Source: Planctomycetota bacterium (GTDB lineage Bacteria > Planctomycetota > Planctomycetia > Isosphaerales > Isosphaeraceae). From it: 16,293 bases of DNA. Of the stretch, positions 1 through 7,019 are shown piece by piece (position 1 is the stretch's first letter; every line of letters starts with the position of its first letter). The stretch spans positions 1 to 16,293 of the forward strand of contig JAJYCH010000024.1 of assembly GCA_021778575.1 (NCBI GenBank), read 5' to 3'. The notes under the pieces were generated by a model, which was not told the origin of the DNA, searched no databases, and saw nothing but the letters and a program-made list of their open reading frames with translations. The position numbers and the translations under genes are program-made.

Positions 1-59
1 TGAGGGATCGTTCCCCGCGCCGATATTCGAGTCGTCGCAATTCGGGAGCGAAACCGAAT

Positions 60-115
60 CCCAAATTTTTGGGCTTGACGGGTCCAACCATACCAGGGTG
101 GGTTCGGCCCACCTT
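60..115. repeat. Two short inverted repeats at the left edge
   Basis: Bases 60-73 form CCCAAA-TT-TTTGGG. Bases 95-115 form a hairpin whose core GGTGGG (97-102) pairs with CCCACC (108-113) over a 5-base loop; a G-T and an A-T pair extend it. Neither is followed by a clean T-run on either strand. They lie downstream of the minus-strand Uma2 gene, so they could end its transcript, or the second could be a dispersed REP-like intergenic element. Nothing else is recognisable in 1-229, and no convincing gene is seen there. Confidence 0.35.
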
Positions 116-229
116 ACGCCGGATCAGACGCGACTGCCACTTGAAGAACGCTCTCAGGTTCGTTTCCGCGACTTCGCCTGAGAATGCCAGTTTCGAGAAC
201 GATGACAAGATCGTCTTTCGCATAAGGAT

Positions 230-790
230 TCAAACAAAAATCCAATCGACTTCCACGCTCCAGCCGGGGACCGCTGGTTCGGCATCGACTTCCTGACCCG
301 ACCGAAATTCCTCGACATTTTCGGGCTGGTCGTTGCGATGAACACGAATCACCCGGGCAATGGGGTCTACATCCCAGACGACCAGGGTTCCCGCCTCGAA
401 ATAGTCGGCTCGCTTTACCGCCATCTCTTCCTCGGCTGTGGGTCCATAATCGCTTTCGCTCCGGACCTCGACCGCAAAAGTCGGCGGCCCTTCGACGAAT
501 CGCATGGAATTGGAGGGGAAGAGTCCCGAATAGTAGCTCACATCGGGAGAAAAAGTGATCCGTCCGTTCGCCAGTTCCGGCACGGCGAAGCCCATGTTAT
601 CGGTATAAGCTTCGCCCTGGCCAAGTTTGTCGACAAAGGTGGCGAGAGACCGAAAGATCCGGCCCGCGACCAGATTTGGGCGACGACCCGTGGGCATGAG
701 GTGAACAATTCTCCCTCGAATCAACTCCGCCTTCCCCTCGACGCGCGCGAGGTCGTCGAGAGTCGCCATCGTCTGGATTCCCGAGGACAT
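230..790 (-). CDS. Uma2 family protein (DUF820, PD-(D/E)XK nuclease fold)
   Basis: This 186-residue protein has the Uma2 layout. An N-terminal helix-strand part (LDDLARVEGKAELIRGRIV) is followed by the putative nuclease core: Asp83 in SPDVSYYS, Glu108 in FAVEVRSES and Lys126 in KRADYFEAG, then VVWDVDP and a C-terminal PGWSVEVD. These fit the D...ExR/L...K pattern of the family. Uma2 proteins are abundant in cyanobacteria and planctomycetes, and their cellular role is poorly known; they are thought to be restriction-like nucleases or remnants of them. The frame is open to 817, but I start at 790 because AGGAG (797-801 on the plus strand, reversed) sits 6 bases before that ATG, while the 817 ATG has no ribosome site. 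It lies 72 bases downstream of lon on the same strand. The family is confident; nuclease activity is inference. Confidence 0.85.
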   Translation of the reverse strand: MSSGIQTMATLDDLARVEGKAELIRGRIVHLMPTGRRPNLVAGRIFRSLATFVDKLGQGEAYTDNMGFAVPELANGRITFSPDVSYYSGLFPSNSMRFVEGPPTFAVEVRSESDYGPTAEEEMAVKRADYFEAGTLVVWDVDPIARVIRVHRNDQPENVEEFRSGQEVDAEPAVPGWSVEVDWIFV

Positions 791-796
791 ACGGAA

Positions 797-804
797 CTCC
801 TCTC
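797..804 (-). promoter_or_regulatory. Shine-Dalgarno that sets the Uma2 start
   Basis: On the minus strand GAGAGGAG ends 6 bases before the ATG at 790. The upstream in-frame ATG at 817 has no purine-rich site, so translation most likely begins at the MSSGIQ position. Confidence 0.7.
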
Positions 805-862
805 GGATGGAAGGCATTCTGGCAGGGCGAGTCGATCCCTACCAGAGCCAGTATTCATTTAT

Positions 863-3451
863 TTAGACCGACCTCGGCCGCCGGGTCGGCTTGCCGGGTA
901 GCCCCGGCTTGTCGATCGTCGGGGGCAGGGCGGCCTTTCGGGGGGCTTCCTTGGGTGGAACCTTCTTGCCCGGTTGTGGGGGCTTGGCTGCGGTCGGCTT
1001 GGGCTTGGCCGGGAACAGGTGCTCCATCACGTCGTCGAGCGTGTCAATCGTGTGGAACGTGACGTCGGCCTTCACCTCGGCGGGCAGTTCGACCAGATCC
1101 TTGGCGTTGTGCCGGGGGATCAGCACGGTCGTGATTCCGGCCCGACGGGCGGCAAGCACTTTCTCGCGGACTCCTCCGACGGGCAGGACGCGACCGGTCA
1201 GCGTCACTTCGCCGGTCATCGCCATTTCTTGATGGATGGCCTGGTTGCGGAACAGGCTCATCAAGGCGGCGGCGATGGCCACTCCGGCCGACGGACCATC
1301 CTTGGGCACCGCTCCGGCGGGAACGTGGATGTGAAGGTCGGTCTTGGTGATCTTGGCCGAGTCCAGATGCATCTCCTTGGCATGGCTCCGGAGATAGCTC
1401 AGCGCGGCCTGGGCGCTTTCACGCATCGATTCGCCGAGCAGACCGGTCAGGGTCAGCGACCCCTTGCCGGGCATCCCGGTCACCTCGATGAACAGGATCT
1501 CGCCGCCCGTCGGTGTCCAGGCCAGGCCGGTGGCGACACCCGGAGTTCCGGTCCGATCGGCGACTTCGCGGAAATATTTGGGCGGGCCGAGCATGTCCGA
1601 CAGGGTTTCGGGCACGACATTGGTCATCGCCTTGTTTCCCTCGGCGTGCTTCCGGGCGATCTTCCGGCAGATGGTGGCGATCTCGCGTTCGAGATTCCGC
1701 AAACCGGCCTCGCGGGTGTAGTCGGCGATGACCCGACGAACCGCCTCGTCCTCGAAGGTCACCTGCTTGACGGTCAAGCCGTGCGCGTCAAGCTGCTTGG
1801 GAACGATGTACTTCTTGGCGATCAGGACCTTTTCTTCCTCGCTGTAGCCGGGAAGCTCGATCACTTCCATCCGGTCGAGCAACGGCGCGGGAATCGTTTC
1901 GAGCATGTTCGCGGTGGCGATGAACATGACCTTCGAGAGGTCGAAGTCAACGTCGAGGTAATGGTCGCGGAATGTCGCGTTCTGCTCGGGATCGAGCACT
2001 TCCAGAAGCGCGGCGGAGGGATCGCCCCGGAAGTCGGCCCCGAGCTTGTCGACCTCGTCGAGCATGAAGACCGGGTTGTTGGTGCCCGACTTGCGAATTC
2101 CCTGGATCACTCGACCGGGCATCGCGGCGACGTAAGTCCTGCGGTGGCCTCTGATTTCGGCCTCGTCATGGACGCCGCCCAGGCTCACCCGGACGAACTG
2201 GCGGCCGAGCGCCTTGGCGATCGACTTGCCGAGACTGGTCTTGCCCGTGCCGGGCGGGCCGGCGAAGCAGAGGATCGGCCCCTTCATGTCTTTTTTAAGC
2301 TTGCGAACCGCGAGATATTCGAGGATTCGTTCCTTGATCTTTTCGAGGTCGTAATGATCGGTATCGAGCACTTTCCGGGCCCGGCGGAGGTCGAGCCGGT
2401 CGCGGCTCGACTTGTCCCAGGGAAGCACGGCAAGCCAGTCGAGATAGGTCCGGACGATTGAATATTCGGCCGAGCTGGGGTGCATTCCGGCCAGGCGGTC
2501 CATTTCGCGTTCGGCTTCGGCGAGAACCTCGGCCGGCGGCTTGGCCTTTTCGAGCTTCTCCCAGAGTTCGTCGAGTTCGGGATTATCGGACTCGGTCTCG
2601 CCCAGCTCATCCTGAATGGCTTTGATTTGCTGGCGAAGGAAATGGTCGCGCTGGGCCTTGGTGATCTCGGAGCCGACCTGGGCCTGGATCTTGCTGGAGA
2701 GTTCGAGCACGGTCAGTTGCCGGTTCAGGAACGCCCCGAGTTTTTCGAGCCGGGTCCGGACGTTGATCTCGGCCAGAAGCTGCTGCTTCTCCTCGATCGT
2801 GAAGGGCAGGCTCGATCCCAGCAGGTCGGCCAGTCGCCCGGGTTCGCGGGTGTTCATCGCCGCGACCTGGAGTTCCTCGGGAACCTGCTGGCTCTGGTCA
2901 ATCATCCGCTGGAACAGTTGATTGACGTGATGCACGTGGGCGTCGAGTTCGTCCCCTTCCTCGATCACGTCGTCCAGCGGCTCGATCCGGCCGATCAAGA
3001 ACGGTTCGGTCTGAACGATCTCGATCAGTCGGGCGCGGACCATCCCCTGACAGACGATCCGGGTCGATCCGTCGGGGAACTTGAGCATCTTCAGGACCGA
3101 GCCGACGCAGATCGTCGGGTAGAGGTCGCTGATGGTCGGGTCGTCGGTCTCGGGATGGCGCTGGGCGACCAGCCCGAGCGATTTCTCGCCGGCCATGATG
3201 TCGTCGATCAGCTTGATCCCGGCCGACCGATTCACGACGAGCGGAACCACGGTCTGCGGGAAGACGACGTCCGAGCGGAGTGGGAGCAAGGCGATCTGGT
3301 CGGGAGCTTCGCCCGGCTCGGCCTTTTCGGCCAGGACGAGCAGCCGGCCGGTCGCGGTCTCCTCGGCGACGCGCGTACGAGACTCCGGCCCGCCGACGGA
3401 AGCGTCGGTTGGCTCGGGGCGAGGGCGGGGTGTCCTGGGTTTTTTGCTCAT
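863..3451 (-). CDS. lon: ATP-dependent Lon protease (S16)
   Basis: This is a full-length cytoplasmic LonA of 862 residues, which degrades misfolded and regulatory proteins using ATP. The N-terminal substrate-binding domain spans about 50-250, followed by a coiled linker with FLRQQIKAIQDELGE (271-285). The AAA+ module has Walker A GPPGTGKT at 398-405 and Walker B FMLDEVDK at 462-469. The S16 protease domain has the nucleophile Ser721 in DGPSAG and its dyad partner Lys764 in GGVREKVLAA. Two extras stand out: a charged Pro/Arg-rich N-terminal extension (2-35), and a low-complexity Pro/Lys/Ala tail of about 48 residues (815-862) beyond the normal end. The start is the only reasonable ATG, although no clear Shine-Dalgarno precedes it. 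The upstream gene on the same strand is a site-2 protease, 184 bases away. No CIRCE (HrcA) operator is visible upstream. Confidence 0.98.
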   Translation of the reverse strand: MSKKPRTPRPRPEPTDASVGGPESRTRVAEETATGRLLVLAEKAEPGEAPDQIALLPLRSDVVFPQTVVPLVVNRSAGIKLIDDIMAGEKSLGLVAQRHPETDDPTISDLYPTICVGSVLKMLKFPDGSTRIVCQGMVRARLIEIVQTEPFLIGRIEPLDDVIEEGDELDAHVHHVNQLFQRMIDQSQQVPEELQVAAMNTREPGRLADLLGSSLPFTIEEKQQLLAEINVRTRLEKLGAFLNRQLTVLELSSKIQAQVGSEITKAQRDHFLRQQIKAIQDELGETESDNPELDELWEKLEKAKPPAEVLAEAEREMDRLAGMHPSSAEYSIVRTYLDWLAVLPWDKSSRDRLDLRRARKVLDTDHYDLEKIKERILEYLAVRKLKKDMKGPILCFAGPPGTGKTSLGKSIAKALGRQFVRVSLGGVHDEAEIRGHRRTYVAAMPGRVIQGIRKSGTNNPVFMLDEVDKLGADFRGDPSAALLEVLDPEQNATFRDHYLDVDFDLSKVMFIATANMLETIPAPLLDRMEVIELPGYSEEEKVLIAKKYIVPKQLDAHGLTVKQVTFEDEAVRRVIADYTREAGLRNLEREIATICRKIARKHAEGNKAMTNVVPETLSDMLGPPKYFREVADRTGTPGVATGLAWTPTGGEILFIEVTGMPGKGSLTLTGLLGESMRESAQAALSYLRSHAKEMHLDSAKITKTDLHIHVPAGAVPKDGPSAGVAIAAALMSLFRNQAIHQEMAMTGEVTLTGRVLPVGGVREKVLAARRAGITTVLIPRHNAKDLVELPAEVKADVTFHTIDTLDDVMEHLFPAKPKPTAAKPPQPGKKVPPKEAPRKAALPPTIDKPGLPGKPTRRPRSV

Positions 3452-3635
3452 GCTTTTATCGACATGCCGTTAAGGTCGAGAAGCTGCCCGACGATCGGAG
3501 CCTAGCACAGATTCGTCACATTCCTTGTGGAATTGTGGGTCAATCGCCCCTCGAAAGAAAGGGGCCACCCGGCCCGCCAGCACCGATTGACGCAAACCAA
3601 CACCGTGCAAAGGCTTCTGTTGAAGCAACGCGTGC
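3452..3635 (-). promoter_or_regulatory. Intergenic region upstream of lon with two inverted repeats
   Basis: This 184-bp gap separates the site-2 protease gene from lon, both minus strand. It holds a dyad at 3517-3537 (CACATTCC-TTGT-GGAAT.TGTG, 8 pairs with one bulged T) and a GCCCCT/AGGGGC stem at 3546-3565. The second could weakly end the upstream transcript, but no T-run follows. The first lies about 70-85 bases before the lon start, where a promoter or operator would be expected. No consensus sigma-70 box is convincing. Confidence 0.3.
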
Positions 3636-4421
3636 TTATCTCCGCCACCAATCGTCGTCGCCGTCAAACTGCGAAAACGATGACTTCTCCAACCGAGCGG
3701 CCTGATAAAGCTGAAAATTCATGAAACCCAGACTTGCGACAAAAAAGGCGTTGTAATACTGGTCGCGCGAGAACAAATAAACGGCCACCAGACCGGCGGT
3801 CACCAGGCTGATCGCGTGAGTCCGGACCGTCCCTTCGCGACGATTGTGCATGGTCAAGAAGACCTGGGCAAGCTGGCCGCCGTCGAGCGGATAGAGTGGC
3901 AGTAGGTTGACGAAACCCCAGAACAGGTTGATGTAAAGAAGGTCGAGATAAGCGGTTTCGATCGCATGATTTACTCCTTCGGGCAGTCGGATAAACCAAC
4001 TGGGGACATCATGAACGACCACCCACCCGAACGGACTGACATACGCCACGCCGATAAAATACAGCCCGAGACCCAGAACCAACCCAAACAGCAGAAAGCC
4101 CGCCACCGGTCCCATCACGATCACCAGGGCGCGTTTCCAGGAGTGATCCTCCTTGCCGTTCGAAAAGCAGAGCCCGCCCATGAAATAGAGCAAGACCGAA
4201 GGGTTGTTCTGGAAAAGACTTCGGGTTGTCAGGGCATGGCCGAACTCATGGACCAGGATCGACACGAACACGCAGGCGATCCAGACGACGATCTCCAGTG
4301 GGGTCCGATTCTGCCAGCCCAGGATGGCGGCGACCAACCAGAAAAACGGGTTGATCCGTACCGGAATTCCGAGGAGGCGGAATTTTGTGTCGTATTCCGT
4401 CGTGAGCTGCATTCCGAACAT
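3636..4421 (-). CDS. Site-2 protease family membrane metalloprotease (M50)
   Basis: This 261-residue polytopic protein carries the zinc motif HEFGH at 58-62 within a hydrophobic helix, and the second-half motif PLYPLDGGQL, whose Asp180 should be the third zinc ligand. Hydrophobic segments lie near 25-38, 44-60, 97-128, 160-175 and 203-240. These mark an intramembrane or membrane-embedded M50 protease, a class that cleaves transmembrane anti-sigma factors or other membrane proteins; the substrate here is unknown. The tail is acidic and aromatic (DGDDDWWRR). The frame stays open upstream to 5069, but that part is antisense to the dioxygenase gene and reads as a shadow. I start at the ATG at 4421, with GAGG about 12 bases upstream; ATG 4412 is the alternative. 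It is divergent from the 4563 gene across 141 bases and lies upstream of lon on the same strand. Confidence 0.88.
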   Translation of the reverse strand: MFGMQLTTEYDTKFRLLGIPVRINPFFWLVAAILGWQNRTPLEIVVWIACVFVSILVHEFGHALTTRSLFQNNPSVLLYFMGGLCFSNGKEDHSWKRALVIVMGPVAGFLLFGLVLGLGLYFIGVAYVSPFGWVVVHDVPSWFIRLPEGVNHAIETAYLDLLYINLFWGFVNLLPLYPLDGGQLAQVFLTMHNRREGTVRTHAISLVTAGLVAVYLFSRDQYYNAFFVASLGFMNFQLYQAARLEKSSFSQFDGDDDWWRR

Positions 4422-4524
4422 GATGACGTCTGGCCTCGGTGCCCGGAAGAAGGCGAAACAATACAGATTAGGGGCTACCCGGCGGCTCGGCAAGGGAGGA
4501 TCGAGGTTCCCGGGCGTCGAGGCA

Positions 4525-4562
4525 TGGTCACCGGCCCGATTTTTCGCTAGATTACCTGTCCC
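4525..4562 (+). promoter_or_regulatory. Candidate promoter giving a near-leaderless mRNA
   Basis: TGGTCA (4525-4530), a 17-base spacer and TAGATT (4548-4553) each match 4 of 6 sigma-70 consensus bases. The ATG at 4563 is only 9 bases after the -10 box, and no Shine-Dalgarno lies between them. The transcript would therefore start almost at the ATG. This is a weak, purely sequence-based call. Confidence 0.3.
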
Positions 4563-5300
4563 ATGAATCAAACCTTGCTCAGCCCGGTGGATCGGCTGTC
4601 GCGCGATGGTTTCGCCATCGTCGACAATGTCGTGACGCCTCTGGTGGTCAAACAACTGATCGACGCGATCGGTCAGGCGGGGCCGCTCGATGCCGTCCTG
4701 CGTCGCGAGGAAGAGGTCTACGGAATGCGCGACCTCCTTCGGGCCATCCCCGAGGTCCGCCAGCTTGCGGGGTCGCCCGATCTGCTCGACCTGGTCGACT
4801 CGATCCTCGGTCCCGGCTCGTTTGCCGTCCGTGGGCTGCTTTTTGACAAGACCATGGTGGCGAACTGGTCGGTTCCCTGGCATCAAGATCTGACGATCGC
4901 CGTCCGAAGTCGGGTTGAATCCGCGGGATTCGGCCCCTGGACGGTCAAGGCGGGAATCACCCACGTCCGGCCGCCGGTCGAGGTTCTCGAAGGAATGCTG
5001 ACGCTCCGGATTCATCTCGACGATTGCGCATCGGGGCAGGGGCCGCTCCGGGTTCTCCCGGGTTCGCATCGCGGCGGCAAGCTGGGCGCGGAGGCCACCC
5101 GGGGCTGGCTTGATCGCCAGCCGGTGGTTGACTGTCTGGTCGCGACCGGCGGCGTGGTGCTGATGCGTCCCTTACTTCTCCATGCCTCGTCCGCCGCGAC
5201 CGAGCCGAGTCGCCGACGGGTCATTCATCTGGAATATGCCAACGCCCCGCTGCCCGGCGGGGTCGACTGGTTCGAAGCCGTGGAGCGAGGTGTCTCGTGA
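4563..5300 (+). CDS. Phytanoyl-CoA dioxygenase (PhyH) family protein
   Basis: This 245-residue protein belongs to the Fe(II)/2-oxoglutarate-dependent PhyH family. The iron facial triad is visible: His107 and Asp109 in PWHQDL, and distal His207 in RPLLLHASS. Arg218 or Arg219 nearby ([12 protein letters not shown]) is the likely 2-oxoglutarate carboxylate anchor. The segment [25 protein letters not shown] (149-173) is the typical family core. The reaction is hydroxylation or related oxidation of an unknown small molecule; the substrate cannot be read from sequence. The stop overlaps the GTG start of dapF (GTGA), so the two are very probably co-translated. Upstream it is divergent from the site-2 protease. 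No Shine-Dalgarno precedes the ATG, in keeping with a possible leaderless message. Confidence 0.9.
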   Translation: MNQTLLSPVDRLSRDGFAIVDNVVTPLVVKQLIDAIGQAGPLDAVLRREEEVYGMRDLLRAIPEVRQLAGSPDLLDLVDSILGPGSFAVRGLLFDKTMVANWSVPWHQDLTIAVRSRVESAGFGPWTVKAGITHVRPPVEVLEGMLTLRIHLDDCASGQGPLRVLPGSHRGGKLGAEATRGWLDRQPVVDCLVATGGVVLMRPLLLHASSAATEPSRRRVIHLEYANAPLPGGVDWFEAVERGVS

Positions 5301-6133
5301 AGTTCACGAAAATGCACGGAATTGGTAACGACTACGTCTACGTCAGCACCTTCGACGGCGAGGTGATCGCCGACCCGGCCCGGCTGGCGATCGCGGTCAG
5401 CGATCGTCATTTCGGGATCGGCTCGGACGGTTTGATCCTGATCGTCCCGTCCGAGACGGCCGACGCCCGGATGCGGATGTTCAACGCCGACGGATCAGAA
5501 TCCGAGATGTGCGGCAACGGCGTGCGTTGCGTGGCCAAGTATCTCCACGACCACGGGATCACCCGCAAGGGTCGGGTCACGATCGAGACCGGGCGAGGGG
5601 TTCTCACGCTCGAACTGGAAGTCGAGAACGATCTCGTCCAGCGAGTTCGGGTCGACATGGGAGCGCCGATCCTGGAGGCGGAGAAGATCCCGACCACCTT
5701 GCCGGGTCATCCGCCGATCGACGTCCCGCTGACCGTTGCCGGCCATGACCTGAAGATCACCGCCGTCTCGATGGGCAATCCCCACGCCGTGGCGTTCGTT
5801 GACGACGTGGCGAACTTCCCGGTCGAACTGGTCGGCCCGGCGCTCGAAAATCATCCCGCCTTCCCCCGCCGAGTGAATGCCCACTTCGTCGAGGTCATCA
5901 CGCCGAACGAGGTCCGGATGCGGACCTGGGAGCGTGGTTCGGGGATCACGCTGGCCTGCGGGACCGGAGCCTGCGCGGTGGCCGTCGCCGGGGTTTTGAC
6001 CGGTCGGAGCCGTGAACGTGTCCTCGCCCACCTGCCCGGCGGCGATCTCTCGCTCGACTGGGATGGAGTCGGTGCCCCGATCTTCATGACCGGAGCCGCG
6101 ACCGAGGTTTTTTCCGGCGACTGGACCGAGTGA
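5297..6133 (+). CDS. dapF: Diaminopimelate epimerase
   Basis: DapF converts LL- to meso-diaminopimelate, the last step before lysine and the cross-linking amino acid of peptidoglycan. The 278-residue length is normal for the family. The N-terminus [13 protein letters not shown] is the family signature. The two catalytic cysteines are both present: Cys72 in [10 protein letters not shown] and Cys221 in LACGTGACA. Substrate-contacting blocks NADGSESE (63-70) and SMGNPHAV (158-165) are also intact, so the enzyme should be active in the cytoplasm. Translation starts at GTG 5297, overlapping the stop of the dioxygenase gene, with GAGG 6 bases upstream. An intact DapF suggests DAP-type peptidoglycan or at least lysine synthesis. 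A zinc-ribbon gene converges from the other strand one base after the stop. Confidence 0.97.
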   Translation: MKFTKMHGIGNDYVYVSTFDGEVIADPARLAIAVSDRHFGIGSDGLILIVPSETADARMRMFNADGSESEMCGNGVRCVAKYLHDHGITRKGRVTIETGRGVLTLELEVENDLVQRVRVDMGAPILEAEKIPTTLPGHPPIDVPLTVAGHDLKITAVSMGNPHAVAFVDDVANFPVELVGPALENHPAFPRRVNAHFVEVITPNEVRMRTWERGSGITLACGTGACAVAVAGVLTGRSRERVLAHLPGGDLSLDWDGVGAPIFMTGAATEVFSGDWTE

Positions 6134-6134
6134 T

Positions 6135-6365
6135 TCACGACCAGAGCGATTTCAACTCGTCGATCGGCTTCCGGCAACTCGGGCAGGTGCTCTGGTCGTC
6201 GGAACAACCGCTCGGACCGATCCGGACGAACGCCTGACAGCGCGGACAGAGGCCAAACCGGTCGCCCCCATCACGCGCCGAGCCGGTTCGATCGGGTCGG
6301 CGTCGCTGGGCGTCGGGCGTGACCATCCGCATCAATTGCTGGATGTGGGAGTGCTCCCAGAACAT
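6135..6365 (-). CDS. Small zinc-ribbon protein, unknown function
   Basis: This 76-residue protein has two CxxC knuckles, CPRCQ (40-44) and CPSCR (61-65), 17 residues apart, which would hold one zinc ion. A further Cys lies at position 54. The N-terminal 35 residues are His/Met/Arg-rich without a clear fold, and the C-terminus ends DELKSLWS. There is no signal peptide or membrane helix. The start is supported by GAGG 7 bases before the ATG on the minus strand. It converges on dapF with a 1-base gap. Zinc ribbons of this size occur in nucleic-acid-binding and adaptor proteins, but no specific role can be given. The regular CxxC pairs and good ribosome site argue for a real gene; the short length keeps confidence moderate. 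Confidence 0.6.
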   Translation of the reverse strand: MFWEHSHIQQLMRMVTPDAQRRRPDRTGSARDGGDRFGLCPRCQAFVRIGPSGCSDDQSTCPSCRKPIDELKSLWS

Positions 6366-6873
6366 TCGGATTCCTCGGAAGGGAAGTCGCTTCCGAAGGG
6401 AACAGCCTTCGAATGCGTTGGCGATTTATTCGGAGTGAGCCGCCAAAAATTGGGTGGCGACCTTCGACGCGAGGAATACCCTGGCCGAATTTGCCGATAA
6501 TCCGGATTCATTCGGTGGGGTCGGTGGTGCTGTCGCCGGTTGCGATCGCGAAATCACCTCATGCTCCCTTGGGAGAATCGGGACAACGAATCATCCGTAT
6601 CACTATCGGGAAGGTCGGAAACTCAACTTCGACGTGACGGCTGACGGGCTTCGGGATGGGCTCGATTTTCGAGTCGAGAGTGACGGGGGTTCCCAGGGAT
6701 CAACACAAGTATTTAATGAACAATGGATTAAGGCAATCCTCCGGCCGTCCCTGGTGGGGCGAGGACCGGTCGATCGTGCTTTCTCGACCATCTTGCTCGG
6801 AATAATCATCTCAGAGTCTCCAGGCGTTCGGCGTGCCTCTCTTTCCCTCACATTGCGTATTCAGCGTGACCCG
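6366..6873. other. Gene-free stretch with no convincing content
   Basis: No frame here has the codon habit of the neighbours or a recognisable product. Plus-strand frames from 6413 and 6454 and a minus-strand frame at 6603-6851 are open but compositionally unlike proteins. Small inverted repeats occur at 6376-6395 (CGGAAG/CTTCCG), 6661-6673 (CTCGA/TCGAG) and 6768-6789 (GGTCGA/TCGACC), none terminator-like. The first overlaps the leader and Shine-Dalgarno area of the minus-strand zinc-ribbon gene. It is less GC-rich than the genes around it. Confidence 0.5.
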
Positions 6874-6917
6874 AATTTTAAAAAATAATTTGCAATTCCC
6901 CGTAGCTTATCTATCCT
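6874..6917 (+). promoter_or_regulatory. Promoter with AT-rich UP-like element
   Basis: A pure A/T run of 17 bases (6874-6890) sits directly against a -35 box TTGCAA (6890-6895). A 16-base spacer leads to TATCCT (6912-6917). An A/T block in this position is the classic UP element of strong sigma-70 promoters. Transcription would begin near 6924 and run into the structured leader of the Cys-rich protein. Confidence 0.5.
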
Positions 6918-6923
6918 ATCCTT

Positions 6924-6988
6924 GACTGGCGTCATCTTAGCCCAGTCTGGATGACCGAAATCACCTGAGTCTTTTGCCAAGACTCTTT
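6924..6988 (+). promoter_or_regulatory. Structured 5' leader of the Cys-rich protein gene
   Basis: There are three perfect inverted repeats within 62 bases. GACTGG (6924-6929) pairs with CCAGTC (6942-6947). GTCATC (6931-6936) pairs with GATGAC (6950-6955). GAGTCTT (6967-6973) pairs with AAGACTC (6979-6985) over a 5-base loop and is followed by TTT. The first two are interleaved, so they are either alternative hairpins or an H-type pseudoknot. The third looks like a small attenuator. The Shine-Dalgarno GGAG lies further down, 8 bases before the ATG. Function is inferred from pairing only. Confidence 0.4.
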
Positions 6989-7019
6989 CATTGACCTTCT
7001 TGATTCTGGAGACGACCCG

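Noticed and set aside
974..3505. Long plus-strand open frames over lon (974-2461 and 2480-3505)
   Set aside because: They are antisense shadows of a high-GC gene; the Leu/Gly/Asp/Val-rich translations have no family features, while Lon is unmistakable on the minus strand.
3501..3540. CIRCE heat-shock operator before lon
   Set aside because: Only a TAGCAC half-match is present, without the GAGTGCTAA partner at the required spacing.
4422..5069. N-terminal extension of the site-2 protease frame (216 extra codons)
   Set aside because: It is fully antisense to the dioxygenase gene for most of its length, is rich in Asp/Arg/Gly with no domain, and the recognisable protease begins at 4421.
6482..6495. 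Sigma-54 promoter-like TGGCCGAATTTGC
   Set aside because: The GG to GC distance is 2 bases too short for a -24/-12 promoter.
6454..6888. Plus-strand frame of 144 codons in the gap before the Cys-rich gene
   Set aside because: No ribosome site, no family resemblance, and it runs into the A/T block that serves as a promoter element.
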